Counted from the first letter of the stretch, positions 28,998 to 38,643 are shown. The stretch is DNA of 64,000 nucleotides from Cylindrospermum sp. NIES-4074 (GCA_003994795.1 AP018269.1:6674148-6738147), one strand, 5' to 3'. Numbers and translations are program-made. The notes: generated by a model not told the origin, from the sequence alone.

Positions 28998-30383
28998 TTA
29001 GATTCCAAAAAGTCGTGAAAAATCTTTATCCATTTGGTCAAAAAATCCTTCAGGCCATTCTTCAATTGCTCCATTGGGTTGCACAGGAATTTGCACAACT
29101 GGCTGTTCTGGATTTTGTTGAAAATATAATATACTTAAGTCTTCGGAAGTAATAATATCATCTAGGACTGCTATTCGCAAGGCATTTAAAATATGATCAC
29201 TATGTGATTCTATAAAAACTTGCACACCACAGCTACTCACCTGAGCTAAAAATTTAGCTAGTCGTGATTGTGCTTTTGGATGTAAATGTGCTTCAGGATT
29301 TTCGACTATTAATATTTCTCCTTCTTTGGCAATTAATCCTGAAACTACAATAGGTAAAATGCAACTATATCCAAATCCTACATTAGCTGGCTTAAAACGG
29401 TCTTTTGATGTACTAGTATTAAATAAAAGTTCGAGTATATTACTTTGAGAACTAGGAATTTCGACTTTTGCACCATTAAATATTTCGTTAAGCCATTCTT
29501 CTGTTTGGGTAGCTAGCGTTTTTGCATCTTCACCTAAACATAGTTTATCATTGACTAAATCATCTCTTTTCTTATAAAGTAAGTTTACTGTAAATTCACC
29601 CTTTGCACCTATATTGGGAAATTTATTTAAAGTAGATTTAAAATAAGTGTCTTGTGGCCCCAAACGGTCTGCTGAAATGTAGTGCATTTTGTGGAAATAT
29701 AAAGATTTATGCAGGGAAAATACATCAAATCTAAGACTCTCTCCCTGTGGAGGATCAAAAAAATATTTGTCGCCAGTAAATGGTAATAAATTTAGCATTC
29801 CACAATAACCTTTATTTTCGCCATTTGCGGTTAAAGCTATTGGTAGAAAATTACCTTGCCTTAGCTCACGAAAGTAGAACCTATCCGTATTGAATAATGT
29901 GTTTGAATTTTCACTCTTTGTATATTCCGCCTCAAATCCACCAATATCTTGTGTTGGATCAAGATACCGAGTTATTTTGTCATTAAAAACAATATTACCT
30001 ATTTGCGCTACCATATCATCTTCCAATTTTTCCTCAAGATTATATTCTGCATTACCACAAATTCTGAAACCTACCGGACTTTTTGTATTAGCTCCTATAC
30101 AATATTTATCTTCATAAAAATATTTAAAGTTTATCGATTCGCTTCTTGATGTACTGCTGTTTTTAATATCTGTAAAACTACCTAAATTTATACAGCTACC
30201 ATTTAATATGACTTGAGATGTACTATCATTATGCTCGACAGATTGTTTCATTAAGAGCAAAGATTGAAGTAGCGTTGACTTACCACATCCATTTATTCCT
30301 GTCAGTAGGGTTAGTTTACCTAATAGGAAAGCTGTTCTTTCCTTAAAACATTTAAAGTTCTCTAATTCTATTTGCGTCAGCAT
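28998..30383 (-). CDS. AAA ATPase with DUF3696 C-terminus
   Basis: This RecF/ABC-like ATPase has 461 residues. Walker A is GINGCGKST (about residues 29-37). A long central insertion follows, then Walker B ILIVENPEAHLHPKAQSRLA (about 372-391) and the switch histidine in IESHSDHILNALR. The end, GAIEEWPEGFFDQMDKDF, is the signature of DUF3696. Such ATPases are frequent partners in defence islands. The canonical Walker B aspartate position reads VEN rather than DEP, a variant common in this family. It lies 2 bp after the DUF262 gene and 3 bp before the third gene. Confidence 0.88.
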   Translation of the reverse strand: MLTQIELENFKCFKERTAFLLGKLTLLTGINGCGKSTLLQSLLLMKQSVEHNDSTSQVILNGSCINLGSFTDIKNSSTSRSESINFKYFYEDKYCIGANTKSPVGFRICGNAEYNLEEKLEDDMVAQIGNIVFNDKITRYLDPTQDIGGFEAEYTKSENSNTLFNTDRFYFRELRQGNFLPIALTANGENKGYCGMLNLLPFTGDKYFFDPPQGESLRFDVFSLHKSLYFHKMHYISADRLGPQDTYFKSTLNKFPNIGAKGEFTVNLLYKKRDDLVNDKLCLGEDAKTLATQTEEWLNEIFNGAKVEIPSSQSNILELLFNTSTSKDRFKPANVGFGYSCILPIVVSGLIAKEGEILIVENPEAHLHPKAQSRLAKFLAQVSSCGVQVFIESHSDHILNALRIAVLDDIITSEDLSILYFQQNPEQPVVQIPVQPNGAIEEWPEGFFDQMDKDFSRLFGI

Positions 30384-30385
30384 AG

Positions 30386-31501
30386 CTATACACTTCCTAA
30401 AATTTCTTGTGCGAGTTTGAATCTGGTAATAACCTTATTTTTGCTACTAGTAGCATCCTTTACTGCATCAATATATTCTTGGTTGCCTAGTAATTTATCA
30501 AAATTATCTTGAATATATTTTTTATTATCTTGCAGAAATTTATCGTTATTTACTGAAAAGAAATAAGAAATAGACTCAAAAACAGCAATATTTATTCTTC
30601 CTCTCCTTTGTCCTGCGGGTAATCGGAAGTTTCTCTTGCCAAAAAACTCAAAAGTCAAATTCATAACTCTCTTGAAATCATTTTTTAATGAGTCTATCAT
30701 TTCATCTGACATCAAATTAATGTGTTTCATAGCATGTTCCACGAAAATACTTAAATCCCCCTGATATTCGGTTTCATAATCAAAAATCCTAAATGCTAAG
30801 TACCGTAGAATCACTTCTCTATCTTTCATTCGTCTAGGAGATACTCCATTATCAATAGCTCTTTTGAAATAGTCTGCTTCTGATAATTCTTTGAGAAGTT
30901 CCGCTGATTTTCCTGAAAATATGCAATTCCTAACTTCTTGACGTTCAAGATATGTTCCACCTGTGTTGATTCTATTAAAAATATCGTAAACTACTTTAAC
31001 TGGCACAGAAGGTCTGATAACATATATATTGAGCTTTTTATCTTCTATTCTCGTTTGATAGTCACCAGGCAACTCTTTCAGTTTAGAAAAATTATATCCA
31101 TTTAAATTAGTTAAAGCTTCTAAACCTGTTAATTTAAATTCATCATTAACAAACTCATGCAACGTAGATGTTCGCTGTAAACCATCTACAATAATATATT
31201 TCCCTTCTACAGTTTGATTAACATACCAAGGAGGTAAGGGAAAGTTAAGGATAACTGATTCAACAAACTTACTTTTTTGTTCTGGTGTCCAAACTAGATT
31301 TCGTTGAAAGTCAGGATCTATAATCAGTCTTCCATTTTCATATTTTCTCATTAAATCGAAAACTGTTTGAGAATCTTCTCTAATATCAATATCTTCTGTA
31401 TTTGGGTCATAAGGATACAACCCTCCATTATCACTTTGATCTTCTTCAGCAGTATCTTCATCTTTTTCAATTACATCACTATCTTGTTCTTCAATAACCA
31501 T
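30386..31501 (-). CDS. DUF262 domain protein (GmrS/ParB-Srx-like)
   Basis: The 371-residue protein has an acidic N-terminus of about 40 residues, then a DUF262 domain. Conserved motifs are DPDFQRNLVWTPEQKSKFVE, the nucleotide-binding IIVDGLQRTSTLHEF, and FNRINTGGTYLERQEVRN. The DGLQR motif is the core of the ParB/sulfiredoxin-fold NTPase found in type IV restriction enzymes such as GmrSD. The HNH nuclease domain (DUF1524) that normally completes GmrSD is absent, so cleavage would have to come from another subunit. A strong ribosome-binding site (aaggagg) precedes the ATG. It is the first gene of a tightly packed three-gene operon. Confidence 0.9.
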   Translation of the reverse strand: MVIEEQDSDVIEKDEDTAEEDQSDNGGLYPYDPNTEDIDIREDSQTVFDLMRKYENGRLIIDPDFQRNLVWTPEQKSKFVESVILNFPLPPWYVNQTVEGKYIIVDGLQRTSTLHEFVNDEFKLTGLEALTNLNGYNFSKLKELPGDYQTRIEDKKLNIYVIRPSVPVKVVYDIFNRINTGGTYLERQEVRNCIFSGKSAELLKELSEADYFKRAIDNGVSPRRMKDREVILRYLAFRIFDYETEYQGDLSIFVEHAMKHINLMSDEMIDSLKNDFKRVMNLTFEFFGKRNFRLPAGQRRGRINIAVFESISYFFSVNNDKFLQDNKKYIQDNFDKLLGNQEYIDAVKDATSSKNKVITRFKLAQEILGSV

Positions 31502-31608
31502 TTTTCCTCCTTTTGCTAGATGATATACAGGATTATCGTTAGGGCTTGCTGTGGATTTTAAAGCACCTGATAATTTGATTATGACATTTAATCGCTAATC
31601 AGCGTTTG

Positions 31609-32664
31609 TTAAATGTTGACAATCACGGCTTGTAATTCTTTTGCTTTTTCTTCTGGTAAAGAGTCATTGGTAAACATCCCCCCTGCTAAGGCGCTGCCTG
31701 TTGTGTAGTGAGGTGGATAAAATTCGGCGTGTAGATGGACTGCGGGATGTGTTTTGCCGTCGGTTGGTGCTTGAAACCAAGTCATTAAATAAGGTAAAGT
31801 GCGATCGCGCAAGCGCTGATTTCGTCCCCCCGTCAGCCCATCACCTAAACCTGCATATTTGAGGGTGACAGTTTTTAAGGCTTTGGCAAGTCCCCAACGT
31901 TGGTGTGGATTCAAGCTATATAAGCTACTCACTGGCTGAATGGGTGCAATCCAGACTTCATAGGGGTAACGCGCACATACTGGCACAAAGGCGATCGCAT
32001 ATTCATCTTGATAAATAATCCGTTGGTTGTCAGCAATCTCTTTGTGAATCAAATCTGTCAGCAAATTCCGCTGATGTTCTTGGTAAAATCGCCGTTGCAT
32101 TTCCAGCATCTTGGCGGGAATAGGTGGTATGAACTGATATGCGTAGATTTGCCCGTGGGGTTGGTGCAAAGTCGCATCTACTTCTACACCTTGATGCTCA
32201 AACGGTAGTACATAATGGATTTGGGGGTTTGCTCCTAGTACAACAGTGCGATCGCCCCAAACTGCCAACAACAAATCTAAATGATCTAGTTCCAAAGAAC
32301 TCAGGGATGCTTGATTATTTTGTGTAAACACCACAATTTCACAAGCCCCGTTAGCAGGTATCGTTTCCACAATGCACTTAAAGGAATTATGTGCTGATAG
32401 CGTCCTTGAGGGGAAGTAGTGATCAAACACAGCGATGTCATATCTGCCTGGAGGGAGTTCGAGAGGAATTAGTCCTTGCTCCTCTGCTGGCTGGTAATTT
32501 GTATAAGCCACCCATTCACCGCGCAACGGATGCCAGCGTAGATGGGGATTTGCCTGAATTGGCTGACTATAAGCGCTAGTGGCAATGATATCTTCAGCAA
32601 TTGGGAATCGGCTGTATAAGGTCAGTTGACGACCATCAGGCGTTAACAGCTGGTGGGAGTACAT
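31609..32664 (-). CDS. galT: Galactose-1-phosphate uridylyltransferase
   Basis: GalT exchanges UMP between UDP-glucose and galactose 1-phosphate in the Leloir pathway. The 351-residue protein carries RWHPLRGEWVAY near residue 43, FPSRTLSAHN and the active-site string LHQPHGQIYAY. Its H170 corresponds to the nucleophilic histidine. The preceding position, His in E. coli HPHGQ, is Gln (Q168) here. The C-terminal HLHAEFYPPHYTTGSALAGG is typical of the family. A good ribosome-binding site (aggag) lies 8-9 bp before the ATG. No other gal gene is adjacent. Confidence 0.93.
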   Translation of the reverse strand: MYSHQLLTPDGRQLTLYSRFPIAEDIIATSAYSQPIQANPHLRWHPLRGEWVAYTNYQPAEEQGLIPLELPPGRYDIAVFDHYFPSRTLSAHNSFKCIVETIPANGACEIVVFTQNNQASLSSLELDHLDLLLAVWGDRTVVLGANPQIHYVLPFEHQGVEVDATLHQPHGQIYAYQFIPPIPAKMLEMQRRFYQEHQRNLLTDLIHKEIADNQRIIYQDEYAIAFVPVCARYPYEVWIAPIQPVSSLYSLNPHQRWGLAKALKTVTLKYAGLGDGLTGGRNQRLRDRTLPYLMTWFQAPTDGKTHPAVHLHAEFYPPHYTTGSALAGGMFTNDSLPEEKAKELQAVIVNI

Positions 32665-32875
32665 AATGCTTCTCCTGAAATGCTACCTTCCCATTGCCTC
32701 AAGGGAAAATTGAAATAGGCGATCGACACAAGACTTGATGACAGATAACCCCGGACTTTCTCAGCACAGGGTTTGTCTTAGCTCGTGCCATTATGGCATA
32801 CCTAGAGATAATCTTTACGGTATGGTTGTCAAAACAGAAATTAAAAATTTAGGCGATGGTGCATCGCAACTCAAA

Positions 32876-32907
32876 GCCCGCCCCAATCAAACATTGATGA
32901 GGCGGGT
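32876..32907. terminator. GC-rich hairpin
   Basis: The arms gcccgcc and ggcgggt form a 7-bp stem, with an inner atca/tgat pair. T- and A-tracts flank it weakly. It sits in the 449-bp spacer 32665-33113, which holds no gene; text around 32910-32945 (gcgtagcgtttcccagg) resembles scattered Nostoc repeat fragments. Confidence 0.4.
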
Positions 32908-33113
32908 TAGTGCGTTAGCATCCGCGTAGCGTTTCCCAGGAAAGGTATTGCTACAGAAATTTTGGCTAAATTAAGCTGGTAGCAAATCAGCCTGAGATTA
33001 AGCTACGAAAATAGCTAAAAAGCGCCTTGAATGAAATAAAAACAGAAAAATTGATAAATTTCTGAGGCATAAAAGATATATTGCCAAAGTCAATAAATTG
33101 TAAGTCTCATATT

Positions 33114-33320
33114 TCAGACGCTGAGTTTATGGCTGAATTGTTGGAGGCGGCTATTGATCCAATTAGCACCTCTACCCATACACTCAGGACAAACATCACC
33201 ATAGCTATCACCTTCATCATTACAGATAATTAATCTCGCTTCTTTCATCCGAAACTGCTGCCGACATATAAGACAATTTTGAGAAATGGGCATTTTGTTG
33301 CATTCAATTTGAAATCTCAT
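33114..33320 (-). CDS. Small zinc-ribbon-like protein (68 aa)
   Basis: The protein has four cysteines in two CxxC pairs, NCLICRQQF (about residues 15-23) and VCPECMGRG (about 44-52). They are separated by a short beta segment, the layout of a treble-clef or zinc-ribbon fold. I chose ATG 33320 (MRFQIE), which has ggagggg 6 bp upstream; a TTG 15 bp further up is less likely. Possible roles include DNA or RNA binding, but none can be assigned. The spacer upstream to 33766 is AT-rich with no recognised element. Confidence 0.7.
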   Translation of the reverse strand: MRFQIECNKMPISQNCLICRQQFRMKEARLIICNDEGDSYGDVCPECMGRGANWINSRLQQFSHKLSV

Positions 33321-33766
33321 TTTCTTCCCCTCCAACCGATTGTGCGGAGTTTTTTTGATAGAATTGGCTATGGAACAACACTTTGAACATGATTATAATT
33401 ACTAGAGTAAACATATTGTTATCTGTTGGCTTCTATCAAATGAGTGGATTTTATATTAAAAATCCATGTGTCTTCCAAAACAAAAAAATATAAAAATCCT
33501 ATATTAAACTGTGCTGAAATATCCCGAAAATAGTATTTTTCAGGAAAAAATATAGATTATTAATAGATATTTTTATATAAAATCAACCCCAAGAAATAAA
33601 AAAAGATGATTTTTTGGTCAATTTCTAGCTAATAATACAATCTTTAGGAGTTAAGAGACTTATCTCTTCAGGCAGATTAACTCAATAAAATAATGAATCA
33701 TTATATATTTACCGAATAATAAAAGCCGAGTTAGCGGATACACCCCAAATATTACCCCAGACGGTG

Positions 33767-34492
33767 ATGCTGCAAATTGGTACAAGCGGTTGGGTTTATA
33801 AACACTGGATAAATATATTTTACCCAGCGCATTTGCCTAGCAACCAGCAACTGTCATTTTATGCCCAGCACTTTTCGACTGTAGAGATTAACTTTTCCTT
33901 CTACCGTTTGCCAGAGCAGCCAGTTTTTGCAAATTGGCGATCGCAAACACCAGAAAAGTTTATTTTTGCTGTCAAAGCTAGCCGCTACCTCACCCATATG
34001 AAAAAATTGCAAGAGCCAACAGAGCCACTATCTCGTCTGATGGATAGAGCATCTGGCTTGCAAGAAAAGCAGGGGCCAATTCTCTTTCAATTTCCTCATA
34101 CTTGGCAAATTAATTTTCAGCGCCTTCAGCCTTTTTTAGAATTACTAACAACCTATCCACAGCAAAGATTTACGTGTGAATTTCGTCATCCTAGCTGGTT
34201 GATTCCTCAAGTTTATCAACTACTAGAACGTGCAGGTGTAGCTCTCTGTTTACCTGTCAGCCCAACATTGCCACTAGATATTTGCCTAACTGCCCCTTGG
34301 ACTTATATCCGAATGCATAGTGGACAATGGGGTACTGGATATAGTAATGAAGAGTTATCTATTTGGGCTGAACTTATCCGCTCATTTCTGATGAGAGAAA
34401 TTGATGTATACGTTTACTTTAACAATGACCCAGAAGGTCATGCTATTCGGGATGCTCAACGCCTATATGCTTTGCTAGATCATGAGAATTGA
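33767..34492 (+). CDS. DUF72 family TIM-barrel protein
   Basis: This 241-residue protein belongs to DUF72 (YecE-like). It begins with the signature LQIGTSGWVYKHW, followed by FYAQHFSTVEINFSFYRLP, FIFAVKASRYLTHMKKL, LFQFPHTW, FEFRHPSW-like (CEFRHPSWL) and the C-terminal VYVYFNNDPEGHAIRDAQRL. The fold is a TIM barrel of unknown enzymatic activity. Start is taken as ATG 33767; a GTG one codon upstream is equally possible. It stands alone between AT-rich spacers. Confidence 0.9.
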   Translation: MLQIGTSGWVYKHWINIFYPAHLPSNQQLSFYAQHFSTVEINFSFYRLPEQPVFANWRSQTPEKFIFAVKASRYLTHMKKLQEPTEPLSRLMDRASGLQEKQGPILFQFPHTWQINFQRLQPFLELLTTYPQQRFTCEFRHPSWLIPQVYQLLERAGVALCLPVSPTLPLDICLTAPWTYIRMHSGQWGTGYSNEELSIWAELIRSFLMREIDVYVYFNNDPEGHAIRDAQRLYALLDHEN

Positions 34493-34545
34493 GAAATATA
34501 AATAATATCATGTCCGGTTGAATACTTATCATATCTGTGAGGGCT

Positions 34546-34581
34546 GGTAATGGGTAATTGGTAATGGGTAATTGGTAATTG
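34546..34581. repeat. Short tandem repeat (ggtaatt)
   Basis: Heptamers ggtaatt and ggtaatg alternate about five times after the DUF72 gene. Further fragments (cagctatcagcgttcagcag) follow. The 347-bp spacer to 34839 holds these repeats plus the ispH terminator. Confidence 0.75.
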
Positions 34582-34800
34582 GGAAAAAGGAAAACAGCAA
34601 TTACCAACAAGACCAAACTTATTATAAGTAATGTAAGCATTCAGCTATCAGCGTTCAGCAGTCAGTTAAAACAGAGTTTTTAGACTGAGTTTAAGGGTTT
34701 TGCGTTGGGAAGACTTTCACCAAACGCAATTAGTAATCTTTCTGTCAGAATGCTCATAAATTCCTTAAAAATGCTGACGGACGAATGCTTACGAAAAATT

Positions 34801-34830
34801 TACCCCCCTCTTGACTAATAAAGAGGGGTA
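34801..34830 (-). terminator. Terminator of ispH
   Basis: The stem tacccccctctt/aagaggggta begins about 10 bp after the ispH stop on the minus strand. It is followed by aatttttcg, a good U-tract. Confidence 0.8.
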
Positions 34831-34839
34831 AACTGCTGC

Positions 34840-36048
34840 TTAAACCGTAGCGACTGTCGCTTTCAATGCAAAGATTTTCTCAATTACATCTTCGACTACT
34901 TTATCTGGTGTGGAAGCGCCAGAAGTGATACCCACAACAATTTCTCCAGCAGGTAACCAATTTTCGGTGATTACTAACTCGCCTTTTAATTGTCGATGTT
35001 CAATGGAATTACCTGATTTGATCCGCTCAACAACATCAATGTGATAGGAAGGAATACCCCGCTCAAAAGCAATTTGTTGTAATTGAGTAGTATTTGATGA
35101 ATTAAACCCACCAATTACTACCATCAAATCTAGATTTTGTTGCACCAAATCTAACATGGCATCTTGCCGTTCTTGGGTGGCGTCACAGATAGTATTAAAG
35201 CTTTGGAAATGCTGATTTAATTCTGTGGGGCCATATTTCTGCATCATGGTGCGCTCAAATAGCTTGCCGATTTGTTCAGTTTCGCCTTTAAGCATAGTGG
35301 TTTGGTTAGCAATACCCACCCGTTGTAAATCTTGATCTGGATCAAATCCGGCAGAACAAGCTTTAGCAAATTTTGCCAAAAATTCTTCACGGTTGCCACC
35401 GTTGAGAATGTAGTTAGCAACATATTCGGCTTCTGGCAAATTCAGCACAATCAAATATTTACCGGCGAAGGAACTAGTTGCCACAGTTTCTTCATGTTTG
35501 TATTTACCATGAATAATGGAAGTGTAATCAACTTTTTTGTGCTTTTCTACTGTATTCCAAACTTTAGATACCCAAGGGCAAGTTGTATCTACAATTTTGC
35601 AGCCTTTATCGTGAAGGATCTGCATTTCTTGGACGCTGGCGCCAAAGGCAGGTAAGATGACAACATCACCAGTGGCAACAACAGAAAAGTCTTTTTTATT
35701 AGCATCAACCGGGATAAAATCTACTTCCATCTCCTGCATCCGCTGATTCACAGAAGGATTGTGAATAATTTCGTTAGTAATCCAGATGCGTTCTGTGGGG
35801 AAGTGGTGACGGGTTTCATAAGCCATAGCCACTGCACGTTCTACACCCCAGCAAAAACCAAAGGCTTGGGCTAGCCGGATGGTAACATCACCCCGTTTGA
35901 GGACGTAATTGCGATCGCGCATTTCCTGAATCAAGTTACTCTGGTACTCAGACTGCAATTGGGTAGCGACTTCCGCTTGATGACCAAAGCCCTTACGATT
36001 GTAATTTTCTGAATGTTGGAGGTTACGCTTAAAAGCTTTTGTATCCAT
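34840..36048 (-). CDS. ispH: 4-hydroxy-3-methylbut-2-enyl diphosphate reductase
   Basis: IspH (LytB) is the last enzyme of the MEP pathway. It reduces HMBPP to IPP and DMAPP with a 4Fe-4S cluster, feeding carotenoid, chlorophyll-tail and quinone synthesis. The 402-residue protein has the three cluster cysteines in [11 protein letters not shown] (about residue 67), [12 protein letters not shown] (about 158) and [11 protein letters not shown] (about 288), and the active-site glutamate loop [14 protein letters not shown]. It is longer than the E. coli enzyme, as usual in cyanobacteria and plants. A clear terminator follows. Confidence 0.97.
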   Translation of the reverse strand: MDTKAFKRNLQHSENYNRKGFGHQAEVATQLQSEYQSNLIQEMRDRNYVLKRGDVTIRLAQAFGFCWGVERAVAMAYETRHHFPTERIWITNEIIHNPSVNQRMQEMEVDFIPVDANKKDFSVVATGDVVILPAFGASVQEMQILHDKGCKIVDTTCPWVSKVWNTVEKHKKVDYTSIIHGKYKHEETVATSSFAGKYLIVLNLPEAEYVANYILNGGNREEFLAKFAKACSAGFDPDQDLQRVGIANQTTMLKGETEQIGKLFERTMMQKYGPTELNQHFQSFNTICDATQERQDAMLDLVQQNLDLMVVIGGFNSSNTTQLQQIAFERGIPSYHIDVVERIKSGNSIEHRQLKGELVITENWLPAGEIVVGITSGASTPDKVVEDVIEKIFALKATVATV

Positions 36049-36156
36049 TTAGGTTGGCAGCTAAAGTTACTTTTCTTATTTTCTCCCGCCAAGACGCGAT
36101 CGCAACGCGGGGATGGGGTAGGATTTTTCGATTTGGCATTTTCACCAACCTCCGAA

Positions 36157-36253
36157 GGGTGTGGGGTGTGGGGTGTAGGTAAGAGAAACAGTATTTCCCC
36201 CCTTCTCCCTCTTCTCTTCTTCCCCTACACCCTACACCCTACCCCCTACACCC
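36157..36253. repeat. Inverted pair of gggtgta repeats overlapping the SGNH gene end
   Basis: Tandem gggtgtg/gggtgta units at 36157-36179 face their complement cctacaccctacaccc at 36224-36253, with a pyrimidine-rich centre. The whole can fold as a hairpin between two minus-strand genes. The stop codon and last codons of the SGNH hydrolase lie inside the downstream arm. Confidence 0.8.
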
Positions 36254-37086
36254 TTATCCCTGGGGTTGAAGTCCATTTGTCCATAAATCTGCAATGCAGT
36301 ACGCCAAACTAAATAGCCTTGGGGACTCAGGTGTAAGCCGTCGGTAGTCAATTCACGGCGGAGATTACCTTGCTGGTCAGCAAACAAGGGATGCAAATCT
36401 AGAAATTTAACATCTTTTTTAAGAGTTATATTTTGCAGTTGTTCATTCAACTGGCGAATGCGACTATTGGGGATAGCCAGTAATTTGGCGCGTCCTTCCC
36501 AGGTTGATTCTTCTCCTCCATGTGGCAAAATCGATTGGACAACAATTTGTGCTTGGGGATGTATCTTGCGTAGGTAATTTATAATTTGCCGTTGATTGTC
36601 TAAAATAGCCTCATCGCTCACTCCCCGGATGAGATCATTAATTCCAATCATGACCAAAATCACCTCTGGCTGGGTGCGGTCAAATACATTTAATCTTTGT
36701 AATAGTCCGTTGCTGGTTTCCCCAGAAATACCCTGATTAAGCCAATTTTTGTCTTCGGGTAATAAATTCGGTGGAAACCATAAACTTAAAGAATCTCCGG
36801 CCAATATGCTTAAGTGCTGGGGTGGTTTTTCAGCAGCTACGTTGGCTTCTTGTTTGAGCACATCTACCCATTGTTGGTAATTGAGTTTGTGGCGGGGGCC
36901 TAACTCTGGTGTGGTAGCTTGGGTTTTACCGTTCAGGTTGACTTGCGCCGAGGAAACTGTTGTCCCAAAAAAAGCGGTCAATCCCTGCTGTCGCCAAATC
37001 AGCAGGATGACCGCCAACATGAGTATGCTGTTAGTTACCAGCGAGAAGAATCCCCAGACAGGAAAGGTTTTTGCAGGATTAGACAC
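36232..37086 (-). CDS. Membrane-anchored SGNH/GDSL hydrolase
   Basis: This 284-residue protein has an N-terminal membrane anchor (about residues 8-27) followed by an SGNH esterase domain. Block I is LAGDSLSLWF with the nucleophile serine (about residue 96), block III is IGINDLIRG, and block V is DGLHLSPQGY with the Asp/His pair. The active site would face the periplasm. The substrate could be an acyl ester of lipid, glycan or peptidoglycan. The last residues (DKGVGGRV) are encoded by a gggtgta repeat, so the natural C-terminus may have been replaced by the repeat. Confidence 0.88.
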   Translation of the reverse strand: MSNPAKTFPVWGFFSLVTNSILMLAVILLIWRQQGLTAFFGTTVSSAQVNLNGKTQATTPELGPRHKLNYQQWVDVLKQEANVAAEKPPQHLSILAGDSLSLWFPPNLLPEDKNWLNQGISGETSNGLLQRLNVFDRTQPEVILVMIGINDLIRGVSDEAILDNQRQIINYLRKIHPQAQIVVQSILPHGGEESTWEGRAKLLAIPNSRIRQLNEQLQNITLKKDVKFLDLHPLFADQQGNLRRELTTDGLHLSPQGYLVWRTALQIYGQMDFNPRDKGVGGRV

Positions 37087-37157
37087 GACTAGCGAATTTT
37101 ACCGATTGTTTGAATCAGATTTTAGATCGCCAGCGCTCATAAATCCCACTATCTTAA

Positions 37158-38579
37158 TTACTGGGAAATATTTATGCGATCGCCAAACTCGGAGTTGTAA
37201 CCTTCTTCCCCGTGTTCGTTGATATCCATACCCTGTAATTCAGCTTCCTCCTTAACTCGCAGACCGACTGTAGCATCGATAATTTTGAGGATGATCCAAG
37301 TACCAACAGCAGCGATAATATAAGCCACAGCAATTGCAACTAGTTCAACTAGGATCTCACTGAAATTTCCACGCAGTACCCCATTTTTCCCGCCGCCGTT
37401 GACTTCAGTGGTGGCAAAAACTGCCGTCAAAATTGCCCCGATAGTCCCACCTACACCATGCACGGGATAGGTATCTAAGGCATCATCAACTTGTAGCTTG
37501 TGCTTGAAACTCACGGCATAGAAGCAAACAAAAGAGGTAATGAAACCAATGAAAATCGCGTGGAGAGGTGTGACAAATCCAGCGGCTGGGGTGATACCTA
37601 CCAAACCAGCTACAGCACCTGTCGCTGCGCCCACGGCGGTTGGTTTACCGCGTAAACTGGCTTCTAAAATTAGCCACATCAAGGTACCAGCAGCGGCGGC
37701 TGTATTGGTAGCTACAAAAGCTACTGTGGCTACGGTGTTTGCAGATAAGGCACTACCAGCGTTAAAGCCAAACCAGCCAAACCACAGCAAACCAGCACCC
37801 AGCAAAATAAAAGGAACGTTGTGTGGTGGACTCAGACGATCAGGATGGGTTTTGCGGGGGCCAAGGACGATCGCCGCTACCAGGGCAGAAACGCCGGAAC
37901 TAATGTGTACGACTGTTCCCCCTGCAAAGTCGAGGGCACCCAAACCACCGTATAAACCCAAAAATCCACCTTTTGCCCATACCATGTGAGCTAGGGGGGT
38001 GTAGATGAAGGTTGACCACAGCACCACAAACAGGCAATAAGCCCGGAAGCTGATCCGTTCGGCGATCGCCCCAGAAATTAAAGCCGGGGTGATGATCGCA
38101 AACATGGCTTGATAAATCATAAATGCCTGGTGCGGAATCGTCCCAGCATATGACGTTAAATCAGCATATTTTGGATCTGTTGCTTTGATTACATCCTCGT
38201 AAGGCATGTGTGGCAAATAGCCCTGAGTTTCTAACCCCACATTGCCCAACATCCAATTCCACCCACCGATAATTGAGTTACCTGGTGCAAAGGAAAAGCT
38301 ATACCCCCAGAGAATCCAGGTAACTCCCACAATCGCCATGAGTACGAAGCTCATCATCAACGTGTTCAGAACGTTGCGCGATCGCACAAATCCACCATAG
38401 AAAAAGGCTAATCCTGGTGTCATCAGCAACACTAGTGCAGATGAAATCAGCATAAACGCTGTATCTCCAGTATCAGCAGCCGGCGGAGTGGCCGCAGCTT
38501 GGGCAAAAGCATCACCCGTCAGCGGTACTGCCAGCAGTAATAGGGTTATAACCCCAATCATGACAACTTTCTTGAACAC
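37158..38579 (-). CDS. amt: Ammonium transporter (Amt family)
   Basis: Amt forms a trimeric channel for ammonium uptake in the plasma membrane. The 473-residue protein has a cleavable signal peptide (MFKKVVMIGVITLLLLAVPL, cut near AFAQA), eleven hydrophobic helices and the family signature DFAGGTVVHISSGVSALVAA (about residues 219-238). The pore histidines in TVVHISSG and the C-terminal TYPVHGVGGTIG are present. The GTG at 38579 is the likely start because it supplies the basic n-region. An NtcA-type site lies 51 bp upstream, in line with nitrogen control. No glnB-like gene is adjacent. Confidence 0.95.
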   Translation of the reverse strand: MFKKVVMIGVITLLLLAVPLTGDAFAQAAATPPAADTGDTAFMLISSALVLLMTPGLAFFYGGFVRSRNVLNTLMMSFVLMAIVGVTWILWGYSFSFAPGNSIIGGWNWMLGNVGLETQGYLPHMPYEDVIKATDPKYADLTSYAGTIPHQAFMIYQAMFAIITPALISGAIAERISFRAYCLFVVLWSTFIYTPLAHMVWAKGGFLGLYGGLGALDFAGGTVVHISSGVSALVAAIVLGPRKTHPDRLSPPHNVPFILLGAGLLWFGWFGFNAGSALSANTVATVAFVATNTAAAAGTLMWLILEASLRGKPTAVGAATGAVAGLVGITPAAGFVTPLHAIFIGFITSFVCFYAVSFKHKLQVDDALDTYPVHGVGGTIGAILTAVFATTEVNGGGKNGVLRGNFSEILVELVAIAVAYIIAAVGTWIILKIIDATVGLRVKEEAELQGMDINEHGEEGYNSEFGDRINISQ

Positions 38580-38629
38580 TTGTTTTTGTCCCTGAGCACC
38601 AACTATTTTGCCTTACTTAAATAGAATCC

Positions 38630-38643
38630 GTAATTTTTGTTAC
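38630..38643 (-). promoter_or_regulatory. NtcA-type binding site upstream of amt
   Basis: The sequence GTAACAAAAATTAC on the minus strand matches the NtcA consensus GTA-N8-TAC exactly. It sits 51 bp upstream of the amt start, but a perfect TAN3T box at the usual 20-24 nt distance is not evident. The rest of the 428-bp spacer up to 39007 shows no gene. Confidence 0.65.
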
